Of a stretch of DNA of 56,628 nucleotides, positions 55,761 to 56,628 are shown piece after piece. Position 1 is the stretch's first letter, and the number at the start of each line of letters is the position of its first letter. Where the stretch lies: positions 1 to 56,628 of the forward strand of contig NZ_JRJG01000068.1 in NCBI RefSeq assembly GCF_000759435.1. The letters are read 5' to 3'. The notes beneath the pieces are model-generated. The model was not told where the DNA came from. It saw only the letters and a list, made by a program, of their open reading frames with translations, and did not search any database. Made by a program: the position numbers and the translations under genes. The stretch is from Hoeflea sp. BAL378 (GTDB lineage: Bacteria; Pseudomonadota; Alphaproteobacteria; Rhizobiales; Rhizobiaceae).

Positions 55761-56628
55761 GGGTTGTCCCCCGGGCTGGACCGCTGCTGGATGCGGGTGC
55801 GGAAATTGCGCCCGGCCCGGCGCCAGGCGCCGTCGGAGGCCATCATCTCATTGAGCAGGCCTTCGCGCAGCCCCCTGTCGGCCACCCGCATGCGCTCGGA
55901 CGGCCAGCGCTTGCGGATCGACTGCAGGATGGCGCAGCCGGCCAGCACCAGGTCGGCCCGGTCGGCGCCGATGCAGGGATTGGCGGCGCGGGCCTCGAAA
56001 TCCCATGACAGCAGCCGCTCGAGCATGCGGTCGACCTCGCCATTGGTGAGCCACAGCCCGTCGACCTTGCGGCGATCATAGCGCGGCAGGTCGAGATGCA
56101 GGCCGGCGAGCGTGGTCACGGTTCCCGAGGTGCCCAGAAGATGGATCCGCCGCTCGCCGAGCCCGGAAAAGGCAGGCAGGGCCGGCGGGATGAAGGCGTC
56201 GAGCATGGCATCGACCTCCTCGACCATGGCGGCGAACACCTCGGGCGTGACCAGGCAGCCGCCATGGCGCTCGGACAGGGTGACGACGCCGACGGGCAGC
56301 GAGGTCCAGGCCTTGATGTGGTCGGCCAGCCGGTTGGATCGGTTCTCGGTCAGGTCGATCATAGCGATTTCCGAGGAGCCGCCGCCGATGTCGAACAGCA
56401 CCAGCCCGTCGGTGTCGCGGCCGACCAGCGACGAGCAGCCCGCCACCGCCAGCCGCGCCTCGGTCTCGCGGGTGACGATCTCGAGCTTGAGCCCTGTTTC
56501 CGCCTCGACCCGCTCCAGGAAGGCCGCGCCGTTCCGGGCCTGGCGGCAGGCCTCGGTGGCGATCAGCCGGTGGCGGCGCACCGGGCGGTTCTTCAGTTTT
56601 CCGGCGCAGATCTTGAGCGCCTCGACCG
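55757..56628 (-). CDS. ppx: Exopolyphosphatase / pppGpp phosphatase (partial, N-terminus outside window)
   Basis: The protein's C-terminal 290 residues (Ppx/GppA, actin-like ATPase fold) include [11 protein letters not shown], the acid residue in [11 protein letters not shown], the phosphate loop [11 protein letters not shown] and [17 protein letters not shown]. It degrades polyphosphate or pppGpp to ppGpp. It is short at its C-terminus compared with E. coli Ppx (no extended HD-like domain). It is cotranscribed with rlmE, as in other Rhizobiales. Confidence 0.92.
   Translation of the reverse strand, partial: VEALKICAGKLKNRPVRRHRLIATEACRQARNGAAFLERVEAETGLKLEIVTRETEARLAVAGCSSLVGRDTDGLVLFDIGGGSSEIAMIDLTENRSNRLADHIKAWTSLPVGVVTLSERHGGCLVTPEVFAAMVEEVDAMLDAFIPPALPAFSGLGERRIHLLGTSGTVTTLAGLHLDLPRYDRRKVDGLWLTNGEVDRMLERLLSWDFEARAANPCIGADRADLVLAGCAILQSIRKRWPSERMRVADRGLREGLLNEMMASDGAWRRAGRNFRTRIQQRSSPGDNP

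Overview
This 56.6 kb high-GC chromosomal window reads as an alphaproteobacterium of the order Rhizobiales. The evidence is the gene set: a CIRCE- and RpoH-type groESL promoter, a hisS-hisZ-hisG cluster, a BA14K protein, plant/alphaproteobacterial-type gshA, paired YkuD L,D-transpeptidases, and a LysR regulator divergent from a DUF1127 gene. A Hoeflea-like or related genus would fit, but the sequence alone does not fix the genus. I found no tRNA, rRNA, CRISPR array, insertion sequence or prophage. Most genes are core housekeeping genes in tight operons with ATGA, GTGA, TTGA or TAATG overlaps.

Layout. 1-5.7 kb: partial CysQ-like phosphatase, PmbA/TldE, Kef-type antiporter, VOC protein, MATE exporter. 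5.7-13.4 kb: patatin-like protein, rsmD and rluB (overlapping), tadA, a lipoprotein, ileS. 13.7-14.7 kb: an Xre-RES toxin-antitoxin pair, followed by a 26-bp tandem duplication. 14.7-18.1 kb: HAD hydrolase, ribF and two short-chain dehydrogenases. 18.2-20.4 kb: groES-groEL. 20.8-22.7 kb: PAS-like protein, DUF427, DoxX and a small membrane protein. 23.1-26.7 kb: hisS-hisZ-hisG. 26.8-31.6 kb: BA14K protein, EamA exporter, DUF1801, tag, two L,D-transpeptidases.

31.6-42.1 kb is a 2-hydroxy-acid oxidation region. The glycolate oxidase genes glcD-glcE-(membrane protein)-glcF run leftward. A LysR gene, a GntR/FCD regulator and lutABC (L-lactate oxidation) run rightward. Both promoters carry the same gapped motif, AATTGG-N12-ACCAC, which suggests joint control by the GntR protein. 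A low-GC gene for a NucS-like nuclease sits inside the glc operon, 3 bp before glcF, and looks recently acquired.

42.2-56.6 kb: MOSC protein, LysE exporter, rsmE, gshA, DUF937 protein, DUF1127 protein with a divergent LysR regulator, MAPEG protein, two proteins of unknown function, guaB, a Tat-exported metallo-beta-lactamase-fold protein, an MFS exporter, rlmE and a partial ppx/gppA.

The best leads are the nuclease insertion in the glc operon, the shared glc/lut operator motif, a low-GC patch inside hisS, and a strong terminator at 23.1 kb with no gene upstream of it. I did not find a clearly new multi-gene system.
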